Assembly: GCA_009779135.1 (NCBI GenBank)
Contig: WREW01000010.1
Location: 1-41,878 of the forward strand
Direction of reading: 5' to 3'
Length of the DNA: 41,878 nucleotides
From: Alphaproteobacteria bacterium
Lineage (GTDB): Bacteria; Pseudomonadota; Alphaproteobacteria; UBA9219
In this document: piece by piece, positions 41,081 through 41,878 of the stretch
Numbering within the stretch: the stretch's first letter is position 1
Layout of the letters: every line of letters starts with the position of its first letter
Notes under the pieces: generated by a model
The model's database searches: none
Seen by the model: only the letters and a program-made list of their open reading frames with translations
Told to the model about the DNA's origin: nothing
Position numbers and translations under genes: made by a program

Positions 41081-41878
41081 TCATGGCGTGGGCTTTTGGA
41101 AAAAAGACTTATATTCTTCGTGTCCATATCGGCCGCGGGTGGCTTCTATAACGACAGCGGGCGTTATGAGATTTGGAATCTCAACGGATTCCATAAATCG
41201 TTTGACCCCGAACTCACATGCTCCTGTGATGGCGCGGTAGCTTAATTTTGCCTGATCGACCGTTATTTCTGTATTCAAGCGCCACTGCTCATAAAGTGAG
41301 GTGTCTTTGAGCGCGATTTTTTCAATAACCGCTTTCTTCGCTTCGGCATAAGTGTTTCCATGCGCAAAATATTTTTCTTTTTCAACGATGACGACGGGTT
41401 CCCCGTCTATTAACACCTTCATGTGAGTGTTGCGTTGTTCTACAACCTCACAGAAAATCCCGTCAATTATTCTGTATTTTCCGCTTGGACATGACGAATG
41501 TGTTGAAAGATAATAATTCAGTTCTTTTTGGAAATTTCTAGGAAGCGGGGTTGCTTTTAGGTCATCCGCCAAGGCGAGAGCGCAGTTTTGAAGATCGATG
41601 GATTCGCCGGCTGTGAGATTGCCCGCCGAGGTGAGATTGCGGCAGTTTTCAAGATCGATGTATCTGCCGGCTGTGAGATTTCCCACCGAGGTGAGATTGC
41701 GGCAGTTTTCAAGATTGATGTCTCTGCCGGCTGTGAGATTGCCCACCGAGGTGAGATTGCGGCAGTTTTCAAGATCGATGTATCCGCCGGCTGTGAGATT
41801 TCCCATCGAGGTGAGATTGCGGCAGTTTTCAAGATCGATGTATCCGCCGGCTGTGAGATTTCCCATCGAGGTGAGATT
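41081..41878 (-). CDS. Repeat protein with 20-residue tandem repeats, 5' end outside window
   Basis: The frame is open from the window edge to a TGA at 41081, so the N-terminus is missing; 265 residues are visible. The first about 100 are five tandem 20-residue repeats of the type GNLTAGxYIDLENCRNLTSV, with regularly spaced Leu, Ile, Cys and Asn resembling a right-handed solenoid or leucine-rich-repeat-like stack. The remaining 165 residues form a mixed domain (VVEQRNTHMKVLIDGEPVVI, YAEAKKAVIEKIALKD, ending YGHEEYKSFFQKPTP) that I do not recognise. The asparagine and cysteine rungs suggest stacked ladders. Its cell location cannot be judged without the N-terminus. Confidence 0.65.
   Translation of the reverse strand, partial: NLTSMGNLTAGGYIDLENCRNLTSMGNLTAGGYIDLENCRNLTSVGNLTAGRDINLENCRNLTSVGNLTAGRYIDLENCRNLTSAGNLTAGESIDLQNCALALADDLKATPLPRNFQKELNYYLSTHSSCPSGKYRIIDGIFCEVVEQRNTHMKVLIDGEPVVIVEKEKYFAHGNTYAEAKKAVIEKIALKDTSLYEQWRLNTEITVDQAKLSYRAITGACEFGVKRFMESVEIPNLITPAVVIEATRGRYGHEEYKSFFQKPTP
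41579..41878 (-). repeat. Five tandem 60-bp repeats
   Basis: Five consecutive 60-bp units, nearly identical at DNA level, run to the window edge and probably beyond. The last three units differ only at a handful of bases, mostly in the codons for G/R-x-Y/D-I. The unit is a multiple of three, so copy number can change without breaking the frame. Confidence 0.9.

Noticed and set aside
41579-41878. CRISPR array
   Set aside because: The units are contiguous 60-bp direct repeats with no unique spacers and are in frame with a coding sequence.

Overview
The window looks like the chromosome of an uncultured or little-studied alphaproteobacterium. The evidence is gene order and families: acpS-lepB-rnc-era; secY-adk-rpsM-rpsK-rpoA-rplQ; an NDUFA12-type complex I gene next to mlaD and a DUF2155 gene; rmuC-def-fmt-truA; and a zinc-type adenylate kinase. 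Base composition is moderate in GC, with a few visibly AT-richer islands (the start of the window, about 8.0-9.9 kb, 19.3-20.9 kb and 27.1-28.3 kb). I cannot name the genus.

Layout. 1-411: 3'-truncated unknown gene on the minus strand, divergent from 751-3564, the acpS-lepB-rnc-era operon. 3731-7974: four-gene operon for a cytosolic group 3b-type (NADP-linked) [NiFe] hydrogenase in the order beta, gamma (flavin), delta (small), alpha (large). 7971-9886: minus-strand tandem array of four related small proteins of unknown function, one split by a one-base deletion. 9989-18234: minus-strand secY-adk, then a three-gene signalling cassette (cheY-like, cheX-like, membrane CheA-like kinase) lodged inside the ribosomal cluster, then rpsM-rpsK-rpoA-rplQ and a small lipoprotein gene. 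18941-20874: an XRE-type regulator joined to an EgtD-like methyltransferase. 20886-21604: a HypA-like protein that lacks its zinc domain and a hydrogenase-maturation endopeptidase, both probably serving the hydrogenase 13 kb away. 21645-24669: rarA, dps, mnmA. 24698-30918: a small membrane protein, a SYLF lipoprotein, a CobS-like membrane protein without its usual acidic motif, tRNA-Phe, a trypsin-like protease, a RidA-family protein, and a 698-residue protein that is clearly derived from a B12-dependent ribonucleotide reductase but has lost its catalytic core. 31157-36065: NDUFA12, mlaD, DUF2155, DUF465, rmuC, def, fmt, truA. 36050-40902: minus-strand ung, mlaC, a secreted HExxH protein and mgtA. 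41081-41878: the 3' part of a gene with five near-identical 60-bp repeats.

How the parts fit. The hydrogenase operon plus the HypA-like protein and the peptidase imply NADP(H)-linked H2 metabolism, with hypB-F expected elsewhere. The kinase, CheX-like phosphatase and CheY-like receiver form a compact phosphorelay that has its own membrane sensor and no CheW or receptor gene beside it. A good sigma70-like promoter lies between this cassette and rpsM, so the ribosomal genes can be expressed independently of it. MlaD and MlaC, parts of one lipid transport system, lie 5 kb apart on opposite strands. The most unusual content is the set of intact reading frames whose family-defining catalytic or metal-binding parts are missing (NrdJ-like, CobS-like, HypA-like) and the lineage-specific tandem array.
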